Below, in pieces: positions 14,024 through 25,111 of a stretch of DNA of 64,000 nt. The notes below the pieces were generated by a model. It was not told the DNA's origin and made no database searches. It saw only the letters and a list, made by a program, of their open reading frames with translations. Source of the stretch: Acidihalobacter yilgarnensis. Its GTDB lineage: Bacteria; Pseudomonadota; Gammaproteobacteria; DSM-5130; Acidihalobacteraceae. Every line of letters starts with the position of its first letter. Positions within the stretch are counted from its first letter, which is position 1. The stretch lies in assembly GCF_001753245.1 (NCBI RefSeq), contig NZ_CP017415.1, positions 2,626,040 to 2,690,039 on the forward strand. The letters run 5' to 3'. The position numbers and the translations under genes are program-made.

Positions 14024-17000
14024 TCAGTCCTGTTCAAGCTCGATATCAATACACAGCGAGCGAATTTCCTTCATCAACACATTGAAGGATTCCGGCATAT
14101 TAGCCTCCATGCGATGCTCGCCATCCACGATGTTTTTATACATCTTGTTACGGCCGGTCACGTCGTCAGACTTGACCGTGAGCATTTCCTGCAGGGTGTA
14201 TGCCGCGCCGTACGCCTCGAGCGCCCAGACTTCCATCTCACCGAAACGCTGACCACCAAACTGCGCCTTTCCGCCCAGCGGTTGCTGGGTGACCAGGCTG
14301 TAAGGCCCAGTGGAGCGCGCATGCATCTTGTCGTCGACAAGGTGATTCAGCTTGAGCATATGCATGTAGCCCACCGTGACCGGACGCTCGAAGGTGTTAC
14401 CGGTTCGGCCGTCGAACAGCATGGTCTGCCCTGATTCTGGCAGATCGGCCAGTCGCAACATGGCCCGGATCTCATCCTCGGCCGCACCGTCGAACACCGG
14501 GGTAGCCATCGGCACGCCGCTGGTCAGGTTACGGGAAAGTCTCAGCACTTCCTCATCGGTCAGCGCGGCCAAATCAACCTGCTGCGAGGCACCCGTGTTG
14601 TAGACCTTGTCTAGGAAACTGCGGAGCTCATCGACCTTCGCCTTGGCCTCGACCATACGTCCGATCTTGCGGCCGAGCCCCTTGGCTGCCCAGCCGAGAT
14701 GGGTTTCAAGCACCTGCCCCACGTTCATACGTGATGGCACACCAAGCGGGTTAAGCACGATGTCGACCGGCTCGCCAGCCTCCGTGTGCGGCATATCTTC
14801 GACCGGCACGATCATCGAGACCACACCCTTGTTACCGTGGCGACCTGCCATCTTGTCACCGGGCTGCATCCGGCGCTTCACCGCCAGATAAACCTTGACC
14901 ATCTTAAGCACACCGGGTGCAAGATCGTCGCCCTGGGTAATTTTGGTGCGCTGCTCACGCAGCTTTACCTCGAAGGCTTCGCGCTGGGCTTCGATCTGCG
15001 CACGCAACGTCTCGAGCTGAACGTTCACCTCCTCGCTGCGCATGCGGATCTCAAACCATTTCTCCCGAGCCAGCCCAGCGAGGTAGGATTTAGCCACCTT
15101 CGCGCCCGCTTCCAGCTTGTCCGGGCCGCCCTCGGCGATCTTTCCGATCAACAGACGCTCAACGCGGCTGTAGACGTCATCTTCATAAATGCGCAACTGA
15201 TCCTTCAGATCCTTACGCACCTGCTCCAGCTCATCTTCCTCGATAGCCAAGGCACGCTTGTCCTTGTCGACGCCGTCGCGCGTGAACACACGCACGTCGA
15301 TGACCGTACCTTCCATGCCCGAGGGCACGCGCAAGGAAGTGTCCTTCACGTCGGAAGCCTTTTCGCCGAAGATTGCACGCAGCAGCTTTTCCTCAGGTGT
15401 CAACTGAGTCTCGCCCTTGGGGGTGACCTTGCCGACGAGGATGTCGCTCGGACGCACTTCGGCCCCAATGTAAACGATACCGGAATCATCCAGCTTGCTG
15501 AGCAGGCCCTCACTCACGTTCGGGATGTCGGCGGTTATTTCCTCCGGCCCAAGCTTGGTGTCGCGGGCAACGCAGGTCAGTTCCTCAATATGGATCGAGG
15601 TGAAGCGATCTTCCTGCACCACACGCTCCGAGATCAGGATCGAATCCTCGAAGTTGTAGCCATTCCAAGGCATGAAGGCGACCAACATGTTCTGCCCCAA
15701 CGCCAGTTCGCCCATATCCGTGGATGAGCCATCGGCCAGCGCGTCGCCGCGCTCGATGACGTCGCCCGGATTGACCAGCGGACGCTGATTGATGCAGGTA
15801 TTTTGGTTGGAACGCGTGTACTTGGTCAGGTTGTAGATGTCCACACCAGGTTCGCCTGGCACGGTTTCATCGTCATTCACACGCACCACAATGCGCGCGG
15901 CATCGACCGAGTCAACCATACCGCCACGGCGGGCCTTGACCGTCGAGCCGGAGTCCATGGCCACGATACGCTCCACCCCGGTGCCAACCAGCGGCTTCTC
16001 GGCACGCAGGCAGGGCACCGCCTGACGCTGCATGTTCGAACCCATCAGTGCGCGGTTAGCATCGTCATGCTCAAGAAATGGGATCAACGCCGCCGCGACC
16101 GAAACGATCTGCTTGGGCGAGACGTCCATATACTCGATCTTGTCGGGCGTGGACATCGCGAATTCGTTGAGATGTCGGCAGGACACCAGCGTATCCACAA
16201 ATTGGCCAGAGCCGTCGATACGTGCGTTGGCCTGCGCGATGACGTACTGACTTTCCTCAATGGCCGAGAGGTAGTCAATATGGTCCGTCACCTTGCCATC
16301 CGCAACCTTGCGGTAAGGTGTCTCCAGGAAGCCGTACTCATTGGTCCGCGCGTACAGAGCCAGTGAGTTGATCAGACCGATGTTCGGGCCTTCCGGCGTC
16401 TCGATCGGGCAAACGCGACCGTAATGAGTCGGATGCACGTCACGCACTTCGAAGCCAGCACGCTCGCGGGTCAGGCCACCCGGACCCAACGCAGAGATAC
16501 GTCGCTTGTGCGTCACTTCGGACAGTGGATTGTTCTGATCCATGAACTGTGACAACTGCGAGGAACCAAAGAATTCCTTGATCGCGGCAGCCACCGGCTT
16601 GGCATTGATAATTTCCTGCGGCATCAAGCCTTCGCTTTCAGCCATTGTCAGACGTTCCTTGACCGCTCGCTCCACACGGACCAAGCCGACGCGGAAGACG
16701 TTCTCAGCCATTTCCCCGACACTGCGAATGCGACGGTTGCCCAGATGATCGATGTCGTCGACGGTACCGTTGCCATTGCGGATATCGATCAGCGTCCTGA
16801 GCACATCGGTGATGTCCTCGTTGGTCAACACGCCTGGACCCACAATCTCATCGCGGCCGACACGGCGATTGAACTTCATCCGTCCGACGGACGAGAGATC
16901 GTAGCGGTCGGCGCTGAAGAACAGGCTCTCGAAGAGGTTCTGTGCCGCTTCCTTGGTTGGTGGCTCGCCTGGGCGCATCATGCGGTAAATTTCGACCTGC

Positions 17001-18106
17001 GCCTCCAACTGGCTCGCCGTCGGATCAAGCGACAGCGTGCTGGAAACGTAAGGCCCCTGATCCAGTTCATTGGTGTAAATCAGGTTGAAGCTGGCAATGC
17101 CGGCCTCACGCAGGGTCTTGAGTACATCGGCAGTCAATTCCGCGTTGGCTTTGGCAAGCAGTTCGCCCGTGTCTTCATCGACGATGTTGTGTGCCAACAC
17201 CTTGCCGATGAGGTACTCCTCTGGCACATCCAAACGCTTGAGGCCAGCCGCCTCCATTTGCTTGACGTGCCGGGCACTGACGCGGCGGCCCCCCTCGACC
17301 AATACCTTACCATCGACCATGATGTCAGCCACCGCGGTCTCGCCACGCAGGCGCTCAGGCACCAGCTCAATGCTGTAGCCGTCTTCCTTCGTGCGCGACA
17401 CGGCAACCTTCTCGAAGTACATATCGAGAATTTGTTCGTCGTCATAGCCCAAGGCGCGCAGCAGAATAGTGGCCGGCAACTTGCGGCGCCGATCGATGCG
17501 TACAAACACGCTGTCCTTGGGGTCGAATTCGAAATCCAGCCAGGAGCCGCGGTAAGGAATCACGCGAGCGCTGAACAACAATTTACCCGAGGAGTGGGTC
17601 TTGCCTTTGTCGTGGTCGAAGAACACGCCCGGCGAACGGTGCAACTGCGATACGATCACTCGCTCCGTGCCATTGATCACAAAGGTGCCATTTTCGGTCA
17701 TGAGGGGCAATTCGCCCATGTAGACCTCTTGCTCCTTCACGTCCTTGATCACGCGGGCACCCGCCGGCGCATCCTTGTCGTATATGGCCAGCCGCAGCAG
17801 CACACGCAACGGTGCCGCGTAGGTCTGACCACGAAGCTGACACTCCTTGACGTCGAAGACGGGCTCGCCTAGGCGATAGCGCACATAGTCCAGCTCGACG
17901 TTCTCGGAGTAGCTGCGGATCGGGAACACCGATTTAAACGCGCCATGTAAACCCACCTCATTGCGGGTATCAGGCGCAGTGTCGAGCTGCAAGAACTGGC
18001 GATACGAATCGAGCTGGGTCGCCAGCAGATAAGGCACCTCAAGAATCTGGGGCTGCTTGCCAAAGTCCTTGCGAATACGCTTCTTTTCGGTGTAACTGTA
18101 CGCCAT
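14024..18106 (-). CDS. rpoB: DNA-directed RNA polymerase subunit beta
   Basis: The 1360-residue subunit starts [17 protein letters not shown]. It contains the rifampicin-binding cluster ([16 protein letters not shown], then [12 protein letters not shown]) with wild-type D, H and S residues, and the C-terminal [20 protein letters not shown] clamp segment. It follows rplL across a 306-bp spacer that holds a terminator-like hairpin. Confidence 0.99.
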   Translation of the reverse strand: MAYSYTEKKRIRKDFGKQPQILEVPYLLATQLDSYRQFLQLDTAPDTRNEVGLHGAFKSVFPIRSYSENVELDYVRYRLGEPVFDVKECQLRGQTYAAPLRVLLRLAIYDKDAPAGARVIKDVKEQEVYMGELPLMTENGTFVINGTERVIVSQLHRSPGVFFDHDKGKTHSSGKLLFSARVIPYRGSWLDFEFDPKDSVFVRIDRRRKLPATILLRALGYDDEQILDMYFEKVAVSRTKEDGYSIELVPERLRGETAVADIMVDGKVLVEGGRRVSARHVKQMEAAGLKRLDVPEEYLIGKVLAHNIVDEDTGELLAKANAELTADVLKTLREAGIASFNLIYTNELDQGPYVSSTLSLDPTASQLEAQVEIYRMMRPGEPPTKEAAQNLFESLFFSADRYDLSSVGRMKFNRRVGRDEIVGPGVLTNEDITDVLRTLIDIRNGNGTVDDIDHLGNRRIRSVGEMAENVFRVGLVRVERAVKERLTMAESEGLMPQEIINAKPVAAAIKEFFGSSQLSQFMDQNNPLSEVTHKRRISALGPGGLTRERAGFEVRDVHPTHYGRVCPIETPEGPNIGLINSLALYARTNEYGFLETPYRKVADGKVTDHIDYLSAIEESQYVIAQANARIDGSGQFVDTLVSCRHLNEFAMSTPDKIEYMDVSPKQIVSVAAALIPFLEHDDANRALMGSNMQRQAVPCLRAEKPLVGTGVERIVAMDSGSTVKARRGGMVDSVDAARIVVRVNDDETVPGEPGVDIYNLTKYTRSNQNTCINQRPLVNPGDVIERGDALADGSSTDMGELALGQNMLVAFMPWNGYNFEDSILISERVVQEDRFTSIHIEELTCVARDTKLGPEEITADIPNVSEGLLSKLDDSGIVYIGAEVRPSDILVGKVTPKGETQLTPEEKLLRAIFGEKASDVKDTSLRVPSGMEGTVIDVRVFTRDGVDKDKRALAIEEDELEQVRKDLKDQLRIYEDDVYSRVERLLIGKIAEGGPDKLEAGAKVAKSYLAGLAREKWFEIRMRSEEVNVQLETLRAQIEAQREAFEVKLREQRTKITQGDDLAPGVLKMVKVYLAVKRRMQPGDKMAGRHGNKGVVSMIVPVEDMPHTEAGEPVDIVLNPLGVPSRMNVGQVLETHLGWAAKGLGRKIGRMVEAKAKVDELRSFLDKVYNTGASQQVDLAALTDEEVLRLSRNLTSGVPMATPVFDGAAEDEIRAMLRLADLPESGQTMLFDGRTGNTFERPVTVGYMHMLKLNHLVDDKMHARSTGPYSLVTQQPLGGKAQFGGQRFGEMEVWALEAYGAAYTLQEMLTVKSDDVTGRNKMYKNIVDGEHRMEANMPESFNVLMKEIRSLCIDIELEQD

Positions 18107-18336
18107 CGCGATTCCTCACTACCAAATCAAGTCTCGGGCGAACGATCAGCCCACCCCGGCCTGGGTGCCTGATCACGGTGCCTTGGCACCGCCCCGTGTG
18201 ACGAAACGACCATCCCTGTCACGCCGCGCTGTGATCGGCCCATGCCACATCACGGCTCTGACCCTCTCCCGTCGCACCCACCCCGCAGTTGCAGTCAGGG
18301 CGCATCGGCATTAGGTCTGCTGTGCGCGCAAACAGG

Positions 18337-18366
18337 AAAAGGCCGGCGATGAAATCATCGCCAGCC
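18337..18366 (-). terminator. rplL-rpoB attenuator-like terminator
   Basis: GGCTGGCGATG pairs with CATCGCCGGCC and is followed by TTTTCC on the minus strand. It lies about 50 nt after the rplL stop. In E. coli a partial terminator at the same place lowers rpoBC relative to the abundant L7/L12. The rest of the 18,107-18,412 gap shows no ORF or other element I can support. Confidence 0.75.
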
Positions 18367-18412
18367 CTCCCGATTGAAAGCGCACGATTCGCGCAATTCG
18401 CGAACCGGACGA

Positions 18413-18787
18413 TTACTTAAGTTCGACAGCGGCACCGGCCTCTTCGAGCTGCTTCTTGATGCTCTCTGCCTCGTCCTTGGAGGCGGCTTCCTTGACGGTT
18501 GACGGCACACCTTCAACCATGTCCTTGGCCTCTTTCAAGCCCAGACCGGTAAGTGCACGCACAACCTTGATGACGCCAACCTTGTTGCTGCCGAAGCTGG
18601 ACATGACCACATCGAACTCGGTCTTCTCTTCAACCACAGCGGCCTCGCCAGCACCCGCAGGGGCAGCCGCTACGGCTGCCGCGGCGGACACGCCGAACTT
18701 CTCTTCCATGGCGGAGATCAGGTCAACGACCTCCAGCACGGTCATGTTCGAAATCGTATCGAGGATGTCTTCTTTGGAAACTGCCAT
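18413..18787 (-). CDS. rplL: 50S ribosomal protein L7/L12
   Basis: The ~124-residue product starts [20 protein letters not shown]. It has the N-terminal dimerisation helix, an Ala/Gly-rich hinge ([16 protein letters not shown]) and the C-terminal factor-binding domain ([15 protein letters not shown]). It forms the stalk that recruits translation GTPases. The ATG at 18,787 has GGAG upstream; the open frame extends 13 codons further but does not match the family. Confidence 0.97.
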   Translation of the reverse strand: MAVSKEDILDTISNMTVLEVVDLISAMEEKFGVSAAAAVAAAPAGAGEAAVVEEKTEFDVVMSSFGSNKVGVIKVVRALTGLGLKEAKDMVEGVPSTVKEAASKDEAESIKKQLEEAGAAVELK

Positions 18788-18831
18788 TTCTATATCTCCA
18801 GTCAATCTACCCGAATCAAAACACAAAGGTG

Positions 18832-19362
18832 TCAGGCCGAAGCCTGTTTCTGATCACGTATCGCCGCCACCGTTCTCGTCAACTTGCCCGGGACCTCATT
18901 GAGAGTCCTTGCAAATTTGTCAAGCGGTGCACGCATGACCGCCATCAGCAGACTGATGGCCTGGTCGTACGTCGGCAGGCTTGCAAGCCGATCGAGTTCA
19001 TGCGGACCAAGCGCTTTGCCGCCTATGGCTAGCATCTTGACCTTGAACTTGTCGTTGGTCTTGGCGAAGTCCTTGAGAACGCGCGCCGCCGCACCTGGGT
19101 CTTCCTGGGAAAACGCCAGCAACAGCGGACCCACAAGCGCCTCATCCAGGCACTCGAAGTCGGTTCCCTTGAGCGCACGTCGCGCCAGGGTGTTCTTCAC
19201 CACCCGTAGATACACACCGCCCGCGCGCGCCTTGCTGCGCAATTCGGTCAGTTGTTCCACGGATAGACCGTGGTACTCCGCGGCAATCGCGGAGTACGCA
19301 CCCGCAGCCACCGCGGCAACTTCCGAAACGACGCGTTTCTTGTCTTCCAGATGAAGTGCCAC
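18832..19362 (-). CDS. rplJ: 50S ribosomal protein L10
   Basis: The product starting at GTG ([20 protein letters not shown]) is L10, which anchors L7/L12 to the 50S stalk base. I prefer the GTG at 19,362, preceded by AGGAGAGG; the upstream in-frame ATG at 19,398 lacks family similarity. About 176 residues. In other bacteria L10-L12 binds the rplJ leader to repress its own synthesis. Confidence 0.94.
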   Translation of the reverse strand: MALHLEDKKRVVSEVAAVAAGAYSAIAAEYHGLSVEQLTELRSKARAGGVYLRVVKNTLARRALKGTDFECLDEALVGPLLLAFSQEDPGAAARVLKDFAKTNDKFKVKMLAIGGKALGPHELDRLASLPTYDQAISLLMAVMRAPLDKFARTLNEVPGKLTRTVAAIRDQKQASA

Positions 19363-19417
19363 GATACCTCTCCTGCTCGGGGGGCAAAATTGCCTCACCG
19401 TCTACAACAACAGACCC

Positions 19418-19435
19418 CACCCCTAACAAGGGGTG
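19418..19435 (-). promoter_or_regulatory. Hairpin in the rplJ leader
   Basis: CACCCC pairs with GGGGTG around a 6-nt loop, about 60 nt upstream of the rplJ start. The 225-bp rplA-rplJ spacer is the place where the L10-L12 autogenous control site lies in E. coli. Assigning this hairpin to that control is inference from position. Confidence 0.35.
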
Positions 19436-19587
19436 AAGCACCTACGATGCCCCAAGCATGTCTTTGACTCGGGTTACATCGTCTACGCAGGCATTATCAC
19501 CATTAAGCCCCAAGAGGCACCTGCGGTCTGGGACGATGTACGTCCTGTACAGTCCGGCCGCAGCGTCCTGCCGCAGCCTCGCTGGCA

Positions 19588-20283
19588 TTAAACCGCCAGC
19601 GAACTCTGATCAACCGGGATACCAGGTCCCATAGTCGACGAAATGGTGACGCGCTTAATATAAATACCCTTGGAAGTCGAGGGCTTGGCCTTGATCAGAT
19701 CGGCCATCAGTGCATTGAGATTTCCGGCCAGCGCTTCCACTTCGAAGCCAGCCTTGCCGATACTGCAATGAATGATGCCAGCCTTATCGGTACGGTAGCG
19801 AACCTGGCCACCCTTGGCATTCTTTACAGCGGTTGCCACATCTGGCGTCACCGTACCAACCTTCGGATTCGGCATCAGACCACGCGGACCGAGAATCTGT
19901 CCAAGCTGACCCACCACGCGCATAGCATCCGGGCTTGCGATCACCACGTCGAAATCCAAATTACCAGCCTTGACCTCCTCGGCCAGATCATCCATGCCGA
20001 TCTTGTCTGCGCCTGCGGCACGCGCGGCTTCAACATTCGCGCCCTGTGTGAACACCGCGACACGAACCGTCTTGCCAGTGCCGTTGGGCAGCACGGTAGA
20101 ACCACGCACTACCTGATCCGACTTACGTGGGTCGACGCCCAGATTCACGGCAACGTCGATCGATTCTGCGAATTTAGCCTGCGCAGAAGACATAATCAGC
20201 GCCAATGCCTCATCCAGTGGGTAATTCTTGCCTGGCTCGATCTTGCTCCGGATCGCCTGCATGCGCTTGCTCAACTTAGCCAT
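19588..20283 (-). CDS. rplA: 50S ribosomal protein L1
   Basis: The 231-residue product [20 protein letters not shown] is L1, the mobile L1-stalk protein that handles E-site tRNA. It contains [20 protein letters not shown] and the conserved C-terminal MGPGIPVD. It is adjacent to rplK (1 bp), so the pair is probably coupled. Confidence 0.98.
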   Translation of the reverse strand: MAKLSKRMQAIRSKIEPGKNYPLDEALALIMSSAQAKFAESIDVAVNLGVDPRKSDQVVRGSTVLPNGTGKTVRVAVFTQGANVEAARAAGADKIGMDDLAEEVKAGNLDFDVVIASPDAMRVVGQLGQILGPRGLMPNPKVGTVTPDVATAVKNAKGGQVRYRTDKAGIIHCSIGKAGFEVEALAGNLNALMADLIKAKPSTSKGIYIKRVTISSTMGPGIPVDQSSLAV

Positions 20284-20284
20284 T

Positions 20285-20716
20285 TCACACCCCCTCCACG
20301 TTCAGGCCCATCGACCGGGCACTGCCGGCGATCGTGCGCACTGCGGCATCCAGATCGGCCGCGGTCAAATCCGGCGTTTTGGTCTTCGCGATTTCCTCGA
20401 GCTGCTCACGCGTAACCGTACCGACCTTGACGGTATTGGGCGTACTGCTGCCCTTGGGGATGCCAACCGCCTTTTTGAGCAGAACCGCAGCGGGTGGTGT
20501 CTTGGTGATGAAGGTAAAGCTGCGGTCGGAATAAACCGTAATCACGACCGGCAACGGCAGACCCGCCTCGACGTTTTGCGTCTGGGCATTGAATGCCTTG
20601 CAGAATTCCATGATATTGACGCCTTTCTGGCCCAGCGCCGGACCTACCGGTGGGCTCGGATTGGCCTGACCAGCCGCCACCTGCAATTTGATATAACCCG
20701 TTACCTTCTTTGCCAT
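20285..20716 (-). CDS. rplK: 50S ribosomal protein L11
   Basis: The 143-residue product has the proline-rich [20 protein letters not shown] hinge and the C-terminal rRNA-binding domain ([12 protein letters not shown]). L11 forms the GTPase-associated centre with 23S rRNA and is needed for RelA activation. It follows nusG by about 70 bp. Confidence 0.98.
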   Translation of the reverse strand: MAKKVTGYIKLQVAAGQANPSPPVGPALGQKGVNIMEFCKAFNAQTQNVEAGLPLPVVITVYSDRSFTFITKTPPAAVLLKKAVGIPKGSSTPNTVKVGTVTREQLEEIAKTKTPDLTAADLDAAVRTIAGSARSMGLNVEGV

Positions 20717-20788
20717 TTCTTTCTCCTTCGGGTGCTAGCGCCTCACGGCTCCCCGAATGACGTCTATGAACGCGCAGGAGCGCGCGCC

Positions 20789-21319
20789 CTATACCTTTTC
20801 AACCTGATGGAAATCGAGCTCGACAGGTGTCGAGCGGCCGAATATCTGTACCGCGACCAACAGGCGACTCTTGTCGTAATTGACCTCTTCCACCACACCA
20901 TTGAAGTCGTTGAAGGGTCCTTCGGTGACGCGTACAACTTCGCCCACCTCAAACAACACCTTCGGTCGTGGTTTTTCGACGCCTTCCTGAATGCGGTTAA
21001 GGATGGCATCCGCCTCCTTCTCCGTGATCGGAGAAGGACGATCCGGCGTGCCACCGATAAAGCCAAGTACCCGGGGCACTGCACGGATCAAATGCCAGGT
21101 TTCCTCGCTCATATCCATTTGCACGAGTACATACCCAGGAAAGAATTTGCGCTCACTGCGGCGCTTCTGACCCTCACGCATCTCCACGACCTCTTCGGTC
21201 GGCACCAAAATCTGCCCGAAGCGGTCTTCCATGCCAGCTCGGATCACACGTTCCTCAATGGCGCGTTTGACCTGCTGCTCAAAACCGGAATACGCGTGCA
21301 CTACGTACCAACGCAACAT
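20789..21319 (-). CDS. nusG: Transcription termination/antitermination factor NusG
   Basis: The 176-residue product starts [20 protein letters not shown]. The NGN domain (residues ~5-115) is followed by a C-terminal KOW motif ([19 protein letters not shown]). NusG binds RNA polymerase and couples it to Rho or S10. Its start is 2 bp after the secE stop, the standard secE-nusG pair. Confidence 0.98.
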   Translation of the reverse strand: MLRWYVVHAYSGFEQQVKRAIEERVIRAGMEDRFGQILVPTEEVVEMREGQKRRSERKFFPGYVLVQMDMSEETWHLIRAVPRVLGFIGGTPDRPSPITEKEADAILNRIQEGVEKPRPKVLFEVGEVVRVTEGPFNDFNGVVEEVNYDKSRLLVAVQIFGRSTPVELDFHQVEKV

Positions 21320-21321
21320 GC

Positions 21322-21699
21322 TCAGCTCCCGTATCCCATCAAATGCTTAACAACCCAGCCGAGAAGGGTGTCAAGCAGCCACAGGAACACCCCCATGACC
21401 AGCACCATACCGACAACGACCAAGGTCACCTGAGTGGTTTCCGCGCGTGACGGCCACACCATTTTGCGCACTTCGGTCCGCGAACCCTGAAGAAAACCCC
21501 AGACTTCCCGCCCTCGTGCGCTGGTCAGAAATACGCCAACGGCGATACCCCCGACCACCAATAGACCCATTACGCGCACAACCAGCATTTCGTGTGCGAA
21601 GTAATAAAACCCTCCGACACCAACGGCCAGCAACAACAACGTAATCACTAACTTCACTGTATCGAGGGCGGACCCCCCTGAAGCGGCCTTTTCAGCCAT
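21322..21699 (-). CDS. secE: Preprotein translocase subunit SecE
   Basis: The ~125-residue membrane protein starts [20 protein letters not shown]. It has three predicted membrane segments, as in E. coli SecE, and the conserved cytoplasmic amphipathic stretch [13 protein letters not shown] before the last one. It clamps the SecY channel. The open frame continues upstream into tRNA-Trp, which rules out the longer start. Confidence 0.95.
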   Translation of the reverse strand: MAEKAASGGSALDTVKLVITLLLLAVGVGGFYYFAHEMLVVRVMGLLVVGGIAVGVFLTSARGREVWGFLQGSRTEVRKMVWPSRAETTQVTLVVVGMVLVMGVFLWLLDTLLGWVVKHLMGYGS

Positions 21700-21753
21700 G
21701 CTATGCCTGACATCCAAAATAAGGGCCGGACGAACCGTCAGACCCAATGAATA

Positions 21754-21829
<76 letters not shown>

Positions 21830-21896
21830 AATTCACCCGCGATGCCGACAAAACCCACAAATCCGGCGCGCCGACATCGCGGTTTACTGCTTCGAC

Positions 21897-23087
21897 TTAC
21901 TCGATGACTTTGGCGACGACGCCGGCACCGACGGTACGGCCGCCTTCGCGTATCGCGAAGCGCAGACCCTCTTCCATCGCAATCGGCGCAATCAGCGATA
22001 CCTTCACCGCAACGTTGTCGCCCGGCATCACCATCTCCGTGCCCTCAGGCAGGTCCACCGATCCGGTCACGTCCGTCGTACGGAAGTAAAACTGCGGCCG
22101 ATATCCATTGAAAAACGGCGTGTGACGACCGCCCTCTTCCTTCGACAGCACGTAGACTTCCGCATCAAACTTGGTGTGCGGCTTGATCGAACCCGGCTTG
22201 CACAGTACCTGACCGCGCTCCACTTCCTCGCGCTTGGTACCACGCAGCAACACACCTACGTTGTCGCCCGCCTGACCCTGGTCCAGCAACTTGCGGAACA
22301 TCTCTACGCCCGTCACTGTGGTCTTGGTCGTGTTGTGCAGCCCCACGATCTCAACTTCGTCGCCGACCTTAACAATGCCGCGCTCAATACGACCCGTCAC
22401 CACCGTGCCACGACCCGATATCGAGAATACGTCCTCAATCGGCATCAAAAACGCGCCGTCTATCGCGCGCTCGGGCTCCGGGATGTAACTGTCCATCTCG
22501 GCCACCAGCCTTTCAATCGCCGGCACTCCGATTTCGCTCGTGTCGCCTTCCAGCGCCTTGAGCGCCGAACCCGTCACGATCGGGGTGTCGTCACCCGGAA
22601 AATCGTATGAGGACAGCAGGTCGCGCACTTCCATCTCAACCAGCTCAAGCAGCTCGGCGTCGTCAACCATGTCGGCCTTATTCAGGAACACGACAATGTA
22701 CGGAACACCCACCTGGCGCGCCAGCAGGATGTGCTCGCGCGTCTGCGGCATCGGACCGTCCGCAGCCGAACACACCAGGATCGCGCCGTCCATCTGCGCC
22801 GCACCCGTGATCATGTTCTTCACGTAGTCCGCGTGACCAGGGCAATCCACATGCGCGTAATGACGTGCATCAGATTCGTATTCCACGTGCGCCGTCGCAA
22901 TCGTGATCCCGCGAGCACGCTCTTCCGGTGCCTTGTCTATCTGGTCGTACGCACTGAACGAACCGCCGTGCTTCTCCGCCATCACCTTCGTCAACGCCGC
23001 CGTCAGCGTCGTCTTACCATGATCAACATGACCGATCGTTCCCACATTTACATGCGGCTTCTTACGCTCAAACTTTTCCTTGGCCAT
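21897..23087 (-). CDS. tuf: Elongation factor Tu (copy 2)
   Basis: The 396-residue protein is identical to copy 1 at 5,331-6,521, including all GTPase motifs. It lies between tRNA-Trp and tRNA-Thr, the tufB position of gammaproteobacteria, and is probably cotranscribed with the tRNAs. The nucleotide differences from copy 1 are few and silent. Confidence 0.98.
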   Translation of the reverse strand: MAKEKFERKKPHVNVGTIGHVDHGKTTLTAALTKVMAEKHGGSFSAYDQIDKAPEERARGITIATAHVEYESDARHYAHVDCPGHADYVKNMITGAAQMDGAILVCSAADGPMPQTREHILLARQVGVPYIVVFLNKADMVDDAELLELVEMEVRDLLSSYDFPGDDTPIVTGSALKALEGDTSEIGVPAIERLVAEMDSYIPEPERAIDGAFLMPIEDVFSISGRGTVVTGRIERGIVKVGDEVEIVGLHNTTKTTVTGVEMFRKLLDQGQAGDNVGVLLRGTKREEVERGQVLCKPGSIKPHTKFDAEVYVLSKEEGGRHTPFFNGYRPQFYFRTTDVTGSVDLPEGTEMVMPGDNVAVKVSLIAPIAMEEGLRFAIREGGRTVGAGVVAKVIE

Positions 23088-23162
23088 CTAAAGCACCCCA
23101 GTTTCCACGACTGACATCGATTCAAGACACACGCAGCGGCGTTACACGACTGCACTAAAATA

Positions 23163-23238
<76 letters not shown>

Positions 23239-23275
23239 GATCTTCATACACCTGACTCAGCCAGCCCAAACCTAA

Positions 23276-23349
<74 letters not shown>

Positions 23350-23392
23350 CTGCAGAACCGTCTCGCGACCATTCGCGGCCAAGCAGAACTGT

Positions 23393-23477
23393 TGGTGGAG
23401 GGGGGAGGATTCGAACCTCCGAAGGCTGAGCCAGCAGATTTACAGTCTGCCCCCTTTGGCCGCTCGGGAACCCCTCC
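23393..23477 (-). tRNA. tRNA-Tyr (anticodon GTA)
   Basis: The 85-nt minus-strand sequence has a long variable arm, anticodon loop CTGTAAA and encoded CCA (GGAGGGGTTCCCGAG...CCCCTCCACCA). It is the first tRNA of the cluster leading into tuf. Confidence 0.97.
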
Positions 23478-23628
23478 AAAACAAAGGCGGAAATTCTCGT
23501 CAATTGGCGGGTGTTTGTCAACCGCCTGGACGCATGCTTATGTCATTTCAAAGTCTGATAATATGCGCCTTGATATAGATGATCGGGGCCACTTGCCTCA
23601 TCGACAGGGTGGAGACTATACACGCACC

Positions 23629-24987
23629 ATGAAGATCACGATATACGGATCTGGCTATGTAGGCTTGGTAACGGGCGCCTGCCTGGCCCAGGTGGGCAAT
23701 CATGTGCTCTGCGTCGACGTCGATCCCGACAAGATCCAGCGCCTCGAACAAGGCGATATCCCCATCTACGAGCCCGGCCTCGACAAGCTCGTGCGCGATA
23801 ACGCCGCCGCCGGACGCCTGCGCTTCACCCTCGACGCCGCCGAGGGCGTCAAACACGGCCTGTTCCAGTTCATCGCCGTCGGCACGCCACCCGACGAGGA
23901 TGGCTCCGCCGATCTGCGCCACGTCCTCGAGGTCGCCCGCACCGTCGCCCAGCATATGGACGACTACCGCATCGTGGTCAACAAATCCACCGTCCCCGTC
24001 GGCACCGCCGACCGCGTCCGCCAGACACTGCAGGGGGCCCTCGATGCGCGTGGCGCCGAGGTCGAGTTCGATGTGGTCTCGAATCCGGAGTTCCTCAAGG
24101 AGGGCGCGGCCATCGAGGACTTCATGAAGCCCGACCGTATCGTCGTCGGCACCGACAATCCCCGCACCGGCGAGCTGATGCGCGCGCTCTACGCCCCCTT
24201 CAACCGCAGCCACGAGCGTGTGGTGCTGATGGATGTGCGCTCCGCCGAGCTGACCAAGTACGCGGCCAATGCCATGCTCGCCACCAAGATCAGCTTCATG
24301 AACGAGCTGGCCAACTTGGCCGAGCGCCTGGGCGCAGACATCGAGGCGGTGCGCGTGGGTATCGGCTCGGACCCGCGCATCGGCTATCACTTCATCTATC
24401 CGGGCTGCGGCTACGGCGGCTCGTGCTTCCCCAAGGACGTGAAGGCCCTTGAGCGCACCGCCCGCGCCGCGGGCTATCAGGCCGAGCTGCTCGCCGCCGT
24501 CGAGGCGGTCAACGACCGCCAGAAGCAGCGCCTGTTCGACAAGCTGCACGCCCATTTCGACGGCAATCTCAAGGGCCGCACCTTCGCCCTCTGGGGGTTG
24601 GCCTTCAAGCCCAACACCGACGATATGCGCGAGGCCCCCAGTCGGGTCCTCATGGAGGCCCTCTGGGAATCCGGCGCGCGAGTCCGCGCCTACGACCCGG
24701 TCGCCATGGACGAATGCCACAGACTCTACGGCGAGCGCGACGACCTCACCCTCTGCGATAGCCCCGAGGCCACCCTCGACGACGCCGACGCCCTCCTCAT
24801 CGTCACCGAATGGACCCACTTCAGAAGCCCAGACTTCGACACCCTCAAACAAAAACTCAAACAACCCCTCATCCTCGACGGGCGCAACCTCTACGACCCC
24901 AAACTCATGCAGCAACTCGGATTCCAGTACCTCGCCATCGGGCGCCCAGGCGTGAACGGCAACACCGAGGCGCGCACGGTTCGCTGA
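23629..24987 (+). CDS. ugd: UDP-glucose 6-dehydrogenase
   Basis: The 452-residue enzyme oxidises UDP-glucose to UDP-glucuronate with two NAD+, feeding exopolysaccharide or LPS sugars. It begins [19 protein letters not shown] (NAD-binding GxGYVG) and holds the catalytic cysteine in [15 protein letters not shown] near residue 265. The open frame runs 139 codons further upstream, but that stretch crosses three tRNA genes, so the ATG at 23,629 is the start. Codon use is strongly C-ending. Confidence 0.96.
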   Translation: MKITIYGSGYVGLVTGACLAQVGNHVLCVDVDPDKIQRLEQGDIPIYEPGLDKLVRDNAAAGRLRFTLDAAEGVKHGLFQFIAVGTPPDEDGSADLRHVLEVARTVAQHMDDYRIVVNKSTVPVGTADRVRQTLQGALDARGAEVEFDVVSNPEFLKEGAAIEDFMKPDRIVVGTDNPRTGELMRALYAPFNRSHERVVLMDVRSAELTKYAANAMLATKISFMNELANLAERLGADIEAVRVGIGSDPRIGYHFIYPGCGYGGSCFPKDVKALERTARAAGYQAELLAAVEAVNDRQKQRLFDKLHAHFDGNLKGRTFALWGLAFKPNTDDMREAPSRVLMEALWESGARVRAYDPVAMDECHRLYGERDDLTLCDSPEATLDDADALLIVTEWTHFRSPDFDTLKQKLKQPLILDGRNLYDPKLMQQLGFQYLAIGRPGVNGNTEARTVR

Positions 24988-25111
24988 GCACTACGCAAGC
25001 CGAATCGGCCTCCAGCGTTGGCACACTGAACATTTTCCGCGTCGACTGGTCCAACTCGGCTGAACCTGGGCCGCCGCCCCGTCGGCGGCCCCACAGCAGC
25101 GAACGGAATCA

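Noticed and set aside
14786..15727. A 313-codon frame antisense to rpoB
   Set aside because: Shadow of rpoB; the sense gene is unambiguous.
23548..24915. A 455-codon open frame antisense to ugd
   Set aside because: Same cause: high GC at third positions of ugd leaves the opposite frame open. No domain is recognisable.
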